Shown piece after piece: positions 43,223 to 43,314 of a DNA stretch of 43,314 nt. The notes below the pieces were generated by a model, which was not told the origin of the DNA, ran no database searches, and worked only from the letters and a program-made list of their open reading frames with translations. The position numbers and the translations under genes were made by a program. Positions within the stretch are counted from its first letter, which is position 1, and every line of letters begins with the position of its first letter. The stretch spans positions 1 to 43,314 of the forward strand of contig CAMJPM010000015.1 in NCBI GenBank assembly GCA_946407725.1, in the 5' to 3' direction. Source of the DNA: an uncultured Lachnospiraceae bacterium. GTDB lineage: Bacteria > Bacillota > Clostridia > Lachnospirales > Lachnospiraceae.

Positions 43223-43314
43223 GCAAGGGTTTACTTGCTGTATCGCAAGTGACTGTTATGAACCAATGTCATTTACTTTAGACTAGCAAGGGATAGGACG
43301 AGCAGTTGTTCGAT
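43223..43314. other. Right-edge intergenic stretch
   Basis: Holds TTACTTGCTGTATCGCAAGT (about 43233-43252), a hairpin akin to the TTACTTGCC repeats at 1-178, and then about 60 bases with no recognisable gene or signal. Confidence 0.5.

Noticed and set aside
42354-43314. Edge of an integrated mobile element or defence island at the right end
   Set aside because: No integrase, tRNA att site, transposase or second defence gene is visible before the window ends; the repeats there belong to dispersed hairpin families.

Overview
The window looks like chromosome of a motile, anaerobic, low-to-moderate G+C Firmicute, most probably a Lachnospiraceae (Butyrivibrio-like). Grounds (inference from gene content, no search was run): an A-type flavoprotein of the O2/NO-scavenging FprA kind, Gram-positive style ribosome binding sites with several TTG starts, a VanW-family lipoprotein, dCache chemoreceptor and RsbU-like phosphatase, BMP-family binding proteins, many c-di-GMP proteins, and Clostridia-style gene pairs (rsmD-coaD, parE-parC). 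No phage, IS transposase or CRISPR array was seen.

Layout. 1-298: three 64-bp tandem hairpin repeats, then a promoter. 299-3297: a partner-switching signalling operon (membrane sensor PP2C phosphatase, RsbW-like kinase, STAS antagonist). 3298-6471: a repeat element, then divergent acyltransferase-3 and GtrII-like membrane genes, probably for surface polysaccharide. 6472-12239: lower-glycolysis cluster gap - pgk - 53-aa unknown ORF - tpiA, with a chemoreceptor gene 17 nt after tpiA. 12325-14976: GGDEF-GGDEF-EAL protein. 15010-16490 (minus): secreted LRR protein and a lipoprotein-like ComEC-type metallo-beta-lactamase. 16527-21496: three overlapping genes, two membrane-anchored BMP-type binding proteins and a hybrid histidine kinase, which I read as one sensory system. 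21603-23093: secreted LRR/Ig-like protein. 23247-24790: tRNA-Thr(CGT) and tRNA-Gly(CCC) on the minus strand flanking fprA. 24946-29452: zinc-ribbon protein, 58-aa membrane ORF, cytidine deaminase, a 76-aa protein carrying a FliM-like CheY-binding motif, a PH-like membrane protein, an unknown protein and a glycosyltransferase. 29511-37151: parE-parC-rsmD-coaD-coiled-coil protein-pepD, all on plus with short gaps. 37356-43190: VanW lipoprotein, a PAS/GGDEF/EAL phosphodiesterase and an FRG-domain protein.

Signal transduction dominates: dCache/PP2C, chemoreceptor, hybrid kinase, two c-di-GMP proteins and a putative CheY-binding adaptor sit among housekeeping genes. The second theme is intergenic repeats. 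At least three families occur twice each in this one window, and two of them (around 3320 and 26830; 9143 and 26002) fold into several hairpins whose stems differ between copies by compensatory changes. I regard those structured elements, the 76-aa EIDAL-motif protein, the BMP-BMP-kinase operon and the unannotated small ORFs as the items most worth following up.
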